Notes: a model not told the origin generated them from the sequence alone. A DNA stretch of 64,000 nucleotides from Candidula unifasciata (GCA_905116865.2 CAJHNH020000231.1:77001-141000), one strand, 5' to 3'. Shown: positions 53,903 to 64,000, counted from the first letter of the stretch. Translations and numbers: made by a program.

Positions 53903-53934
53903 TAGTGCATTATTGTTATGTTGTTATTACAACT

Positions 53935-54500
53935 GACATCACAGCACACTAGGCATTTCCAAGCATGCCCAGTCTTCTTCTGCAGCAGTTATACCAATGT
54001 ACCTCTACTGACTGTTTTTATGAGAAGCTGGTTATAATGTCTCCTATCTTGACCTCCAAGCTGGCACTGACATGCTTCACCAAATTTTATACTCATGTCA
54101 CATAATCAAGTTAGTGTCTGGGATTCGCCCTACAGCCTTGATGATATCAGCACAGTCCATGCTTATTTCTGCTTGCACTAGTGCATCACTTGCCAGTTGG
54201 CCCACTTGTTCAGCACATTGACTGATCATGTTAACTGCACACTATCACAACAGGGGCTTCACTAACCCACAGGCAGCCAGGTAAACACCACAACATGCTG
54301 CTGTTTGTCCTGTCTTCAAAGCAAAACATTTGCTCTCACACCCTCACTTATGTCATTGACCTTTCTCATTGACAACCACACAATGCAGCGATTACTTTCT
54401 GCCCACATGAACACACTCCACGCAGTTTAATGTTTGGAAGTCAAACTGGAAAAGCAATCAAAAGCACTTTGGCACAGCTTGCCAGCTTGGATTGCAGTCA
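53935..54500 (-). mobile_element. RNase H-type LINE, second tail subfamily
   Basis: Minus-strand CTGCTGCAGAAGAAGACTGG, GGCATGCTTGGAAATGCC and, further 5', a frame with EISMDCADIIKAVGRIPD match the copy at 46480-46860. Confidence 0.75.
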
Positions 54501-54841
54501 AAACTGGTCAGGCAACACTAAAGAAGGTCGGTCAAAAGTGAGTAAATAAAAGACGATTTGCTTAAGAACCACGTGGAAGATGCATTGTTCGAGAACATGT
54601 AGTGAATTTTTAGTGTTGTCAAATGATTACAGTAAAGAGAAAAGGTGATCTCCCTGACAAAGTTGTTGAGCCATCAGAATTGTGCCCTAAAGATCTTAGT
54701 TCAATCTCTGTCCTTTGGCTCGGAAGCACTAATGTTTCATAGTCCCAGAGGATTGCTGCTGGAGCAATGGAGTTGTGTGCTTTGTGAAACATTGTGGGAG
54801 AGCAAAGTTCTGCTCTGTGAGAAGAGACAGAGACATTGATT

Positions 54842-55145
54842 CATTCATTCAGTAGCATGTCCCTCGCGGAACCTCGCTGCCATAACAACCCTCCAGAAAA
54901 CCTTCCTATCATGAGCAAGATGTCCTGCGTCTGATACACCCATCTGGAGATCATCTGCCACATCCTGCACCCATCTTCTCCTTGGCCTTCCTCTTCCTCT
55001 CTTCCCAGGCATATACCCCTCCATTATTGTTCTCTCTAGACTTCCATGACGTTTCAAGTGACCAAAATATCTCAATTTTCTTTGTTTTATTGTCTTTACT
55101 AGCCAACCCTCTTCAATATTCAGCTCTTGAAGTATGGATGCATTT
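54842..55145 (-). mobile_element. LINE C-terminal region with a long open frame
   Basis: An unbroken frame reads NASILQELNIEEGWLVKTIK, QRKLRYFGHLKRHGSLERTI, RGRGRPRRRWVQDVADDLQM and ends RFREGHATE. The K-L-R-(Y/W)-F-G-H-L, G-(R/K)-R-G-R-G-R-P and D-R-x-x-(W/F)-R motifs are those of LINE ORF2 C-termini. It is the best preserved coding piece of any LINE here. A CATT/CATTCA run borders its 3' end. Confidence 0.9.
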
Positions 55146-55499
55146 GTTCTTTTCTTTACCCAAGATATAAAGACATTGATTAATGAAGAAAATTATCTCC
55201 TCTTTAAATACTCCTTTTCCAGTGTGTATTTCGGTGCAAGTGAGAAAAGACTACTCCCAGCTAAAGCATGTCGTAAAATCTGTCTAATTACTCGTGTTTA
55301 CGTGAAGTCAGAGTGCATCTACCTAAGAGGTGACGAACCAACAGATCTGCATGCAAAACATTCTGGAGTGAGACCAAAGTACAGAAGTGGACGTACAACT
55401 AGAACTTTCCACCAGAGATTAAAGACAGTGAACACACAGAAGAAGAAGAAATGAGAGAAATGTGAAGAATACCAGTGGCAGTCCTTCAAGAAGAAGATG

Positions 55500-55665
55500 A
55501 AAGCTAGGGGGTTCCGTTATGTTATCACAGTTAATGTCCTTGCACAGTGGGCATTCGAGTGTATGCTCAGTCTTTATTTGCAGCAGCTGCTCCAAAGTAC
55601 TTCTACTAATAGTTCCCATGACGAGTAGGTTATAATGTCTCCTATCTCGGCCTCGAAGGCGAAAT
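55500..55665 (-). mobile_element. RNase H-type LINE, second tail subfamily end
   Basis: Minus frame includes GTISRSTLEQLLQIKTEHTL then ECPLCKDINCDNIT, with a CPLC pair where the other subfamily has CPECC. Confidence 0.75.
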
Positions 55666-55671
55666 GTTAAA

Positions 55672-56010
55672 TTAAGAATCCACATCACAGCACTCGGGAT
55701 GCTCCCATAAGCACTCTGTTTCAATCTTCAGCAGCAAGCAAAAAGTTCCAATTCCTATGGCAGAGTAACTGCCTGATTGTACAACCGTCTCGCCTTTCCC
55801 TTGAGTGTTGAGCGTCAGCCAGATCCCCTGGTAAAGCAAAATAGCCAGGTCATGCAATTTTGTTAGCGTAAGAGATTTGTCATTATCCACTAGCCTAGTC
55901 CGCACAGTGTTGATGATATTTGCTCTGTCCATGCTTCTTCCAGCATACGTTTGTGCACTGCTTGCCAGTAGGTCAGCTTTCTGATTACCGTTGTATGTTG
56001 GCATGCCCAG
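55672..56010 (-). mobile_element. RNase H-type LINE, end of RNase H to 3' terminus
   Basis: An open frame reads YNGNQKADLLASSAQTYAGR, SMDRANIINTVRTRLV, LTKLHDLAILLYQGIW and ends ETECLWEHPECCDVDS. N-x-K-A-D-x-L-A is the final RNase H motif. It supplies the consensus for tails elsewhere. Confidence 0.88.
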
Positions 56011-56097
56011 GTGTAAAAACGCAGGTCTGGAGGTTAAAGGCAGTTTCTACGACTTCCTGTTCTAGCCTAGATAGGCATCAGAAACTCTGTTACAGCC

Positions 56098-56290
56098 GTG
56101 TCAGCACGTCAAACTGTCCAGCATCTTCTCTTTTGGTCTCCCTCTGCCTATCTTCCCCTCAAACTTTCCTACTGTCACGCTGTACTCAAGTTTTCTCCTT
56201 CTCTTCACATCACCAAAGAATGTGGATTGTCTCTTTCTGATGTGGGCAATCAGTTTGTGAGTCAGTTTCTTTCCAAACATATACATTACG
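56098..56290 (-). mobile_element. LINE C-terminal fragment
   Basis: Minus frame: LTHKLIAHIRKRQSTFFGDV then KRRRKLEYSVTVGKFEGKIG and RGRPKEKMLDSLTC. Same family as 31050-31641 and 60480-60840. The expected GHV reads GDV. Confidence 0.85.
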
Positions 56291-56429
56291 TTTAAAAAAA
56301 ATACATGACCAGGGTATTCTCATCATTAGCCTATAAAACCATATCTCTGCAGTGTCCAAATAGTTTTCACTAATCTATTGTTCTTCTTCTTCTGCTTCTT
56401 CTTTGTTCACGGTTGTAAGCTCTGGGGGG

Positions 56430-56740
56430 AAAGTCCAGGGTGTTCGTCCATTCTGACTTTGGCTTTGTGCCAGGGCCTGAGCTGTGTGTGCACATCCGTT
56501 TTACTGCCATATGATTGTGCAGTTAGTTGTACCTTGCCACTCGGGCAGACACACTCTGACATTGAATTAAGCTTCCAATTAGTTGACACTTACGACGTGC
56601 TTGTTGGGGAGGCAGTGGGTCTATTCTTGTTCCCACCGCCACCGTTTCCACAACGGGGCCCTGGAACCTACATAGGGAATCTACCAATCAACCTTGAATT
56701 AGGAAACATGAAAGGGCCCCTTTCACTATACTGGCTCCAG
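56430..56740 (+). repeat. Interspersed repeat F, longest copy
   Basis: GGGGAGGCAGTGGGTCTATT, CCACCGCCACC and GGGCCCTGGAACCTACATAG match 47530-47690 (minus) and loosely 1165-1215 and 46985-47025. Confidence 0.55.
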
Positions 56741-56754
56741 CACATTGGCCATAT

Positions 56755-56872
56755 GGTGCAAAACTCACATTTGTATATGTCAACTAGCACTCGACTGTGG
56801 ATGTGGTCAAATATCATGCCAGCCGCCTTTACTTCCCAGGGTATTTTCTAGTACCCACCTAAACTCTTTTAT
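56755..56872 (-). mobile_element. SINE A fragment
   Basis: Minus-strand GGGAAGTAAAGGCGGCTGGC and ATGATATTTGACCACATCC match the body. Confidence 0.8.
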
Positions 56873-56939
56873 TTAGTCCCAAGCATTTGTTCCTTTAACC
56901 TCTTCTGTCCTAATAGGGTGGGCTTAACTCTTTCAGCCC

Positions 56940-57640
56940 CATTAACCATTCTTGTCCCAAGAAGTTGAGCTTTACAAGCAACAGATACTCAGATTTGAAA
57001 TAGTTCAACACAAATAATTCAGATCAAACCTGATAATAAGACCCTCTGTCACAGAAAACAGCGAGAACATCACATTATACTTGGAATACCTAGACATTTA
57101 TTGTGAGCTGCTCGGTACCAATACAGATCACAGCAGTGCTCCGTTCTGACGAATAGCACCCGAGACATTTTGGAACAGAAGTTAAACTAATGATTAGGAT
57201 ACAAGCGGTTACTAATATTATATCTACCTGTGATAAAAGACAACAAAATATTACATTATTTTCGGAATGCCCAAGAAATGTATGATGTGCTGTTTGGTCT
57301 GAGAGAGCTAAGCTTTTTACGTCCATCACAAGTGAAGAGGACCACTCATTCTTCCATGGGTAATGAAACTATAGTTGATCGTCTGTGAGTCCTGAGATGA
57401 CTGATAAGCCCAATAAGGATCTAGGGCAATTAGGGCAGGAAACCATGTTGGTAGGCAGAGCTAAGTAGGTCAATCTGGAAGCCCAATTTTTTTTAAATCT
57501 GCTTCAAGGGTGATTCGAACACAAGACTTATGGGCAGGAAAACACATATCTATATATTTTATATGTAATAAACAAACAAACAAGGCACTGATCAACTCTC
57601 ACAGAAAGAAGTAGAAAGATAGAAGGAGACCCTATATCTA
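56940..57640. other. Intronic sequence, nothing recognised
   Basis: No supported exon or repeat beyond short TTAACTCTTTCAGCC phrases resembling the TIR at 26160. Confidence 0.4.
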
Positions 57641-57649
57641 TATACTTAC

Positions 57650-57741
57650 CTAAATAGTCTGTGTTAAACCTATCAAAGGACGGGCCTCCATTTCTGGCAG
57701 CCCCCCTGTATCTGTCATCTTCGTCTTGCCTCATATCGTCT
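57650..57741 (-). CDS. EPS8: EPS8 exon: N-terminal linker before the PTB domain (most 5' exon found)
   Basis: This 92-bp exon encodes DDMRQDEDDRYRGAARNG and then PSFDRFNTDYL, a charged, disordered stretch ahead of the PTB domain, as in vertebrate EPS8. Seen: a pyrimidine-rich acceptor ending TTACAG and a donor GTAAGT. It enters with one base finishing a codon and leaves with one base, which joins in frame to the PTB exon at 47258 and creates an Asp codon. Sequence conservation alone is weak here; position, strand, splice sites and matching phase carry the call. The exon contains an ATG, but no upstream in-frame stop inside the exon marks it as the start, so a more 5' exon is likely. The intron that follows is 10.4 kb and holds the 42-bp satellite and the mariner relic. 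Confidence 0.75.
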
Positions 57742-57839
57742 CTGTAACAAATCAAAGAAAAAGAATTAATACACATGACGTTCATATGTAGAAATGTATA
57801 CATATAATAAAAACAAAGACAAACATATAAAGCAGTCCT

Positions 57840-58125
57840 CATTGGGACAGATGGAGGTTGTAAACTCTTTAGAACAAACAGACGTAGACAGTCAATATTT
57901 TTAGAAAATGTTATGACAAGAAATGGACTTAAGAACTTGGCAACACCAGGCAAGACTGATGGAAAGAGAGCAAGAGAAAGGCAAAAAGATAAATACCTGG
58001 ATGGCCTGGCCAAATGGATGGGGCGAGATAAAGACACTGACCTGATCCATGATGCTGGTGATCACGTAAAACGGCGAAACATGATAGCCTACGCACCAGC
58101 AGGCCACATAATGATTGTGACACAT
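57840..58125 (+). mobile_element. LINE C-terminal fragment
   Basis: Frame 57913-58125 reads MTRNGLKNLATPGKTDGKRA then RERQKDKYLDGLAKWMGRD. It matches the R-x-G-L-E-x-L-x-x-T-G-K, G-x-R-(A)-R-G-R-Q and Y-(L)-D-(S/G)-L pattern. Confidence 0.82.
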
Positions 58126-58164
58126 AGTAAAAGACATGTCATAAATTATTGTATCAGGATGAGC

Positions 58165-58400
58165 TCAGAAACCCGCTGTCTGGGCATGGGAGACCAAGAA
58201 GGAAGGAACCAAACCACCAGGGTGACCGGGTTTCACTAGGAAGACAACACCTAAAAATGCCCGACTAACAGAGGACTGGAATAGAACAATGCACAAAAAA
58301 AAAACTGCTGAAAAAGAAGTCAGGCGATCTCTCTTGCAAACCTCTACATCCCAGGGTAGAAGAGAGGCGACGAAGTATGTAAATAACAGACTCAACAACT
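58165..58400 (+). mobile_element. LINE-like 3' fragment, same family as 5820-6032
   Basis: ACCAAACCACCAGGGTGACC, AGGAAGACAACACC and GCAAACCTCTACATCCCAGG correspond in order to the minus-strand copy at 5820-6032. Confidence 0.6.
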
Positions 58401-58499
58401 TACCTGGGTTAAAATACATTTAAAATGTAATTTAAAGAGTTAAGTCAAGCAAATGAATTATCATAAAGCAATCTCACCCACCCAAATAATGACATTCAG

Positions 58500-58690
58500 C
58501 ACTTATATATAACTGAAATAAAGTAAGCAACCGTCACCCCAGGAATTTAACCAATTTTTGAAAAAGTGAATATATGTATAAAGTAGATATCAGTGTTTCA
58601 CTCATATATAACTGAGATAAAATAAGCAACTGTCACCCCTGGAATTTAATCAATATATGAGGTAGTGAATATATGTATAAAGTAGATGAC
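58500..58690. repeat. Tandem duplication, about 117 bp, 2 copies
   Basis: CTTATATATAACTGAAATAA / CATATATAACTGAGATAA followed by GCAAC(C/T)GTCACCCC, then GTGAATATATGTATAAAGTA, occurs twice. Confidence 0.75.
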
Positions 58691-58839
58691 AGTGTTTCCA
58701 TGGCTTTTTTTTTTCTAGATAAAAGGTGCCAGTACGGAACATAAAGTGCATAAAAAAGGTGCTGGTACTCACTGCAAAGTAATACAGCAGTGCTGAAAAT
58801 CTGACACTTTTAAAAATGTGGTCTGGTACAGACAAGACG

Positions 58840-59345
58840 ACAAAGGTGGTGGAGAAGGAGGAAGAGCAGAAGAAGAAGAAAAAGATAGAAGAAGAAGCAG
58901 AAACAAGAAGAAGAAGAAAAAGAAGGAAGAAGAAGAGGAAGAAACAGTAGCACAAGGAAAAGAAGAAGAAGAAGAAGAAGAAGAAGAAGAAGAAGAAGAA
59001 GAAGAAGAAGAAGAAGAAGAAGAAGAAGAAGAAGAAGAAGAAGAAGAAGAAGAAGAAAAAGAAGAGGGAAAAGAGGAGAAAGAAGAGGAAGGGGAAGCAG
59101 CAGAAGAATAAGAAAAAAAAATAAGAGAAGAAGCAGAAGAAGAAGATGAAAAAGAAGAAAAAAGAAGAAGAAGAAGAAGAAGAAGAAGAAGAAGAAGAAG
59201 AAGAAGAAGAAGAAGAAGAGGAAGAGGAAGAAGAAGAAGAAGAAGAAGAAGAAGAAGAAGAAGAAGAAGAAGAAGAAGAAGAAGAAGAAGAAGAAGATGA
59301 AAAAGAAGAAGAAGAAGAAGAGAAGAAGAAGAAGAAGAAGAAGGG
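58840..59345. repeat. (GAA)n purine tract, about 500 bp
   Basis: Long nearly pure GAA/AAG runs with A-rich interruptions. Poly-Glu and poly-Ser/Leu frames are artefacts. Confidence 0.97.
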
Positions 59346-59734
59346 CTTTTTAAGTGTAAATAATTTGTCCCAATCCTGAAAAGGAAAGAAAAATGTGATT
59401 GAAAAAGGGGGAGGGATTGGTGTTGTTTGACAAAGGAAGGTAACACAAGTCGCGACTCCCTAGAAAGGGGACCTTCATTTGACAGATTAGACATAATAAA
59501 TGCTTTGCTACGCGCGCTGAAGGCCTCAAACGTGAGCTTAATGTTTTTTCTCTGATTCTAATGCGAAGTATGGATAAACCAGTTAGAGCAAGCAGCAGAC
59601 GTGAAAACCTTCAAGAGCTCACATTCGTTTCAACAACCAGTACGGAAGAGAAGTCAGCATAAACGGTGTGTCGTGCATTAGGCTCCTGACGCAGAGGGAC
59701 TTTTTTTGTTTTTTCCTTTCTTGAAAAATGACCT

Positions 59735-59870
59735 TGGCTTCCATGTCTGCCCAGCCTTGAGTGGGTGCCAGGTGTATCCTGGGTAGTGCCGTTTGGTTTA
59801 TAAAATATAGGTCTAGCCCTATATGCCTGAAACGAATCCAAGGCGTGTAAAATGGTCCTTTATATTACTA
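59735..59870 (+). mobile_element. SINE A with internal deletion
   Basis: GCCCAGCCTTGAGTGGGTGC, GTATCCTGGGTAGTGCCG then directly TTATAAAATATAGGTCTAGC: the CTGACCACATC segment is missing. Confidence 0.78.
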
Positions 59871-59879
59871 TTACTTACA

Positions 59880-60420
59880 TAAACTCAGTAAGAAACATGC
59901 TAAGGTGAAGTTCGGAACACTTACTGACGTGTCCGACGTGGAATGCAGTGATCTTGAAATGAACAATGGATGAGCAAAGCCATTGAGGCAGCCAGATTTG
60001 TAACTATTGCAGGACACAAGACAGAAAAAGAAGATGTGTACCATGTTATCAGCAACATATGGTGTTGGGTGGGACTGAAACAGTTCAAACACACCAGTCT
60101 TCTATTACAACGGTTCTCAAACTGGGTGCCGCGGCAAAAATCAAGAATTTTTACAAAAAAGCTGCTTGAGATTAACAAAGACAGCATTTTAAAACAGAAA
60201 TCCAACGAAGGAAGCCAAGAAGAGTTCTGGGTGCAGTTTTATTCAGAAAACAATGCTATTGGCAAGGTTGCAGAGTATTCTCAAAGTAAGCGTACATTAA
60301 AAAACAGATACAGTGATTTGAGGGTACATTAACTTAACTTTCCATATACATTTAAGGAAGTAATGAAAAATTCACCCAAACAGTTTCATTTATCGCTTTA
60401 AAGACAAAATGTGAACTATT
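59880..60420. other. Unclassified sequence with a hAT-like end
   Basis: The 120-codon frame at 59970-60332 has no recognised domain. GGTTCTCAAACTGGGTGCCG at 60113 resembles one hAT terminus, but no matching right end was seen. Confidence 0.3.
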
Positions 60421-60479
60421 TTTTTTCTCTATTTTTTCCCTAAATATTCAAACCGCTTTAAGGGTGGTGAAGACATCTT

Positions 60480-60845
60480 GAAAGAAACTGACACAGGAAG
60501 AGAACTGACTGCCCACATCAGAGATCCACTTTCTTTGGTCACGTGATGAGAAGGAGAAAACTGGAGTACATCGTGACAGTAGGAAAGCTGGAAGGGAGGA
60601 GAGGCAGATGGGAGGAGAGGCAGAGGGGAGGAGAAGCAGAGGGGAGGAGAGGCAGAGGGGAGGAGAGGCAGAGGGGAGGAGAGGAGAGGCAGATGGGAGG
60701 AGAGGCAGATGGGAGGAGAGACAGATGAGAGGAGAGGCAGATGGGAGGAGAAGCAGATGGGAGGAGAAGCAGATGGGAGGAGAGGCAGATGGGAGAAGAG
60801 GCAGATGGGAGGAGAGGCAGAGGGGAGGAGAGGCTCACGTGGACT
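60480..60845 (+). mobile_element. LINE C-terminal fragment with internal 15-bp expansion
   Basis: GTGATGAGAAGGAGAAAACT, GGAAAGCTGGAAGGGAGGAG and GGCAGA align to 31435-31510. The relative has one GGAGAGGCAG(A)GGGAG block, whereas this copy repeats it about 16 times before losing similarity. Confidence 0.88.
60590..60835. repeat. Minisatellite, 15-bp unit, about 16 copies, inside a LINE
   Basis: GAGGCAGA(T/G)GGGAGGA recurs every 15 bp (60601, 60616 and on), with GAAGCAG variants. The 5-codon period keeps repetitive frames open on both strands. Confidence 0.95.
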
Positions 60846-60899
60846 GAGCCTCATAAAAAAGGCACTAGATAACTTTTATGTAACTCAAAAACTGCGGGA

Positions 60900-61440
60900 A
60901 AAAGGGGGGGGGGGGAGCTGTGACAAGTCTTCATCGCCAAACAACATTCAGAAACAAAAAGAAGATATGACATTGTATACTGTATTGTGTTCTGTAAAGG
61001 CAACCAATTCGTCTTAACTCAACTCAACTCTAGAATCACCAAATGCTACCTCCTGCGTGATGGTGGATCCCAGTCTAGACGTGTTGCAGACAATTACATG
61101 CCGTATTCTCGTTCCTAATTCAGAATTTCTTACACACACACGTGCACACTGCGCACATATACACACAGACGGGCGCGCACTCACAAATGCATGCACAGAG
61201 CCCCACGTGTTTCCCCCCCCCCCCCCACTTTTAAAGTTAGTTCTTAATCAACAACGATGCTCAAAGTTCCTGTTTACATAGCGCTAAAGCAAATATTTGG
61301 TTGTGGCCTTACGCCATATTATTCCAGGGCACAACGACGCACACGCGACAACGTGGGAACTATCAACACCCTAGACATCGCATGGTGCCTTCCTACTCCT
61401 CCTTCCAGTCTTGATATCCCAGTGATACTTTATCTAGCCT
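60900..61440. other. Intronic or upstream sequence, short microsatellites only
   Basis: G run at 60906-60916, an ACAC run near 61135-61175 and a C run at 61215-61228. No first EPS8 exon could be supported. Confidence 0.4.
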
Positions 61441-61444
61441 GTGC

Positions 61445-61665
61445 TTGGGCGACGTGAACGTGATTTGTTATGCTGAGGTACCCGGTTCGAGTCCAGCTGC
61501 GGGAGATGTGGTAGCAGACCGCTTTGCGATGGGTTCTTTGTGGTTTTGGCAAGCGACCATGCACGAGGTAATGGCAAACTATTGAACATTAAATTGCCTA
61601 GTGAAATCACAGAAGGCCAGAAAAATGCAGCGGTTGGTTCTATAACGTAGCCCCGTAAGGGATTC
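61445..61665 (+). mobile_element. SINE B
   Basis: GGTACCCGGTTCGAGTCCAG is a clear B box, followed by GCGATGGGTTC, ATGGCAAACTATTGAACATT and CAGAAGGCCAGAAAAATGCA as in the family body. Confidence 0.85.
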
Positions 61666-62414
61666 GCGACTATTCTTTTATCTCTAGCCACAACTGCCAG
61701 CTACTGACTGTATTTAGAACTGTTACTGTGTAGGCATGTCATTGAGCATGGGATTTTACCACCGCATCGCTAGTTTATGTTTAGGGATTACTCAACCCAC
61801 AAGTGCTCAGTTCTACTTCTAACTCAAGTCTCAGTAGGAAGAATATTCGCGCATTTCATGAGCTCCGTAGCACCGGCGAGGATCCTGAAATACTTTGGGT
61901 AGATTTTTTACCCTTGGTCATACAGCTGGATGTTATACAACCTCATAACACAGTGATCTAAAATGCGTAAAGATCTTTTGATCCACAGTACTACAAAAGC
62001 TCCTGTTCTCTGATGTACCTTCACCCAGTTTAAACATTGTTTCAGTTTCAATTCGGATGGACAGATATACAGCGTGAATGCACTTTTTAACTTAACCTTT
62101 TGCTTCTTAGGGGGAACAAAAACATAGTTTAGGTTTTTATTCCCCCCTCCCCCTTTTCCCACTTAGTAGACACTCAGCCGGCGTTATGCTGACCCACGGC
62201 CATCTTTAGATATAAATTAGATTTACATAAAGGAATACTACATTTTCTAGGCATTTTTATATATATATAATCACACGCAAAACAGTTAAATATAGTTAAT
62301 GGAGTATGTATCCTCAACACGCAAAACATCCGAACAAAGAACACATCAGTCGAGGAAGGAAGGAAGTAGGGACCCCCTTCCGCTTTGTTATGAAATTAGT
62401 TAGAAGGACTAATA

Positions 62415-62503
62415 AATAGCCCTGAAGATGGGCGTGGCTGACCACATGACATACCAAATGCCGAATGATCTGTATAACATAGGTCTAGCACAATACGCCC
62501 AAT
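62415..62503 (+). mobile_element. SINE A 3' fragment
   Basis: GGGCGTGGCTGACCACATGA and ATAGGTCTAGCACAATACGC, ending where the next SINE A begins. Confidence 0.8.
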
Positions 62504-62504
62504 A

Positions 62505-62840
62505 GGGAGTCACCATGGCGTTGGAGCTAGACGTCCACCTGCAGATCGGAGGGTCGTGGGTTCGCGTCCTGACGGAGCCGGTTTTTTTCTCTCCAAAACT
62601 GACCATGACTCCCATGTCGACTCAGCCTTAAGGGGGTACCAAGTGCAGTCTTAGGAAGTAAAAGCGGCCGGCGTGGTGCTGACCACATCACTCACCAAGT
62701 GCCGATTGATCTTTACAAATATAGGTTTAGCCCTATATCCACAATACGCCTAAAGGCGTGGAAAAGGGACTTTTGCTTTTACTTTTACTATATGCCAAAT
62801 ACGCCAAAAAGCGTGGAAAAGGGTCCCTTTTTCAACTAGA
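62505..62840 (+). mobile_element. SINE A, near full length, inserted beside another SINE A
   Basis: Head CATGGCGTTGGAGCTAGACG and GGTCGTGGGTTCGCGTCC (B box), body CTCAGCCTTAAGGGGGTACC, AGGAAGTAAAAGCGGCCGGC, end ACGCCTAAAGGCGTGG. The end segment is duplicated at 62790-62825 (ACGCCAAAAAGCGTGG). Confidence 0.9.
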
Positions 62841-63790
62841 CCGTCATTCTAAATGGAAATTCACCGTGCTAAAAGACTTCGCAGAACATAAACTCGCCTT
62901 TCAATCATTTGAAATGTTGACTTGAGTGGGGGGCAAAAACTGGCACTCATGTTTAACTTACACTGTGGGAAAAATAAAATGCCGGTTTGTATATTACAGT
63001 CGGCGCTTTCGCTAGACTTGTGCGGAGAATAGACACTGATCGTAAAGAATCCGGCAAGGAGTGACCTAGCCTGACGTGCTGGGTATAAATTACATAGATA
63101 ACAAAGTTATTTGATATTCAATTTATGTAAAGGTTACAAAAATGTATACAACTAAAATATATCGCACGGTAAAAGCGTTCGTTATTCCTAAAGATAGGTT
63201 TAAATGTAGGTAATTTTGGGGGGAGAGGGGAGGAAGAAGAGGTAGGGTGTAGAAGCGCAAGGGTTAGAACTCTCAAACTGTATATACATATATATATATA
63301 TATATAATTTTAAAAGCGTGTATAACTTCAATAATGAATACACTAAAAAGATAATTATTTTAAACAAATCCTACAGTATAACAGACACATGAGATAAAAT
63401 AATTATCTTTTAAACGTGCATTTACAATTCATATCAAGACTAATTAAAGCGCGGGGTGGCCTTCATAATAATATACATATAACAAGTCGTATATTTATAC
63501 ATAAAACTGAATCATATTGTTTGACATCATGAGATTAACCCGGATGGCAGACTGGCATGGCAAATACTGGATAGCCCGTTCCTCCAACTGGTTTTAGAAG
63601 GAAACAAATCGTCGCCTGTTCAACAAGCGTCCCCGACTGGCAGCCAAGGTCATGTAGGGAAAACGAATTCTAAGCCCTTTTATATGCCGCACATTACCTA
63701 GTCTCAATTATAACCTATAGCTCCACTTTAGGGGATGCTGGCTGGTTGACGTTACGACCCCCCCCCCCACACACACACACACACCAAAGC
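62841..63790. other. Sequence without recognised genes
   Basis: Contains (TA)n at 63285-63306 and C/CA runs at 63761-63783. EPS8's first exon or promoter could be here or beyond, but nothing distinguishes it. Confidence 0.4.
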
Positions 63791-63797
63791 AATCACC

Positions 63798-63918
63798 CAC
63801 CTAGCCACAGGAAGTAAAGGCGTTGGACGTGGTGTTGTCTATACCACCCATTAGGACCTATAAAAATATTGGTCGAGCATCATATGCCCGATGCGTCACT
63901 GGCGTGTAAATGGACCTA
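63798..63918 (+). mobile_element. SINE A 3' part
   Basis: AGGAAGTAAAGGCGTTGGAC, GACCTATAAAAATATTGGTC and CATATGCCCGATGCGTCACT in family order. Confidence 0.82.
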
Positions 63919-64000
63919 AAAACTGAAGAGGAGGACGGAGCGCTTATGGTGGTGTCCCGAGTGCTATGATGTCAATTCCTAATTCAACATTCAGTAACTG
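63918..64000 (+). mobile_element. RNase H-type LINE 3' tail at window edge
   Basis: GACGGAGCGCTTATGGTGGT, TCCCGAGTGCTATGATGTCA and ATTCCTAATTCAACATTCA match the tail at 22360-22425. It may continue past the window. Confidence 0.8.

Noticed and set aside
58769..59494. Ser/Leu-rich and Glu-rich frames
   Set aside because: They lie across the (GAA)n tract; no coding signal.
59970..60332. 120-codon plus-strand frame as a gene
   Set aside because: No domain, no relatives recognised; it overlaps a hAT-like terminus and is likely chance.

Overview
This is animal nuclear DNA, AT-rich and made mostly of introns and repeats. It looks like an invertebrate; the mix of tRNA-derived SINEs, many 3'-truncated LINE copies, long poly-G tracts and very many minisatellites suggests a lophotrochozoan such as a mollusc. 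That placement is an inference from genome style and is not proven. Nothing bacterial or viral was found.

The one host gene I recognise is an EPS8 orthologue (epidermal growth factor receptor kinase substrate 8, an actin-capping and Rac-signalling adaptor) on the minus strand. It runs from an N-terminal exon at 57650-57741 down to a post-SH3 exon at 6989-7091. I placed 14 exons by protein similarity, AG/GT splice sites and phase: N-terminal linker (57.7 kb), PTB domain (47.2 and 42.4 kb), linker (39.7, 36.5, 35.2 kb), central helical region (34.0 and 30.0 kb), proline/Ser-rich linker (28.2, 26.5, 24.8 kb), SH3 domain (21.7 and 18.1 kb), post-SH3 linker (7.0 kb). They total 2067 coding bases, about 689 codons. 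Every junction keeps phase except the one between 33962 and 30165, where an exon is expected. A recognisable start of it lies at 32952 but runs into an in-frame stop and a minisatellite. The 5' end and the C-terminal SAM-like actin-binding exons were not found.

The introns hold four kinds of repeat. (1) More than 20 minisatellites with units of 15-81 bp, plus GAA/CTT, TG and poly-G tracts; by hand tally about a fifth of the window is tandem repeat. The largest are a 42-bp array of about 56 copies (50649-52999), a composite 2.6-kb array (18240-20835) and a 79-bp array of exactly 13 units (23416-24442). (2) 3' ends of LINEs, carrying the reverse-transcriptase C-terminal region or an RNase H domain, on both strands. 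(3) Three tRNA-like SINE families (called A, B and C here). (4) DNA-transposon relics: a mariner copy with TA target sites, two hAT-like MITEs, a 160-bp TIR element with 6-bp target duplications, and a long fold-back element.

The most interesting pattern is that several minisatellites have visible founders. The 79-bp array is the middle of a SINE, the 15-bp and 41-bp arrays are pieces of dispersed repeats, and two arrays beside EPS8 exons contain or resemble exon-edge sequence. In one of these the exon itself appears to have been damaged.
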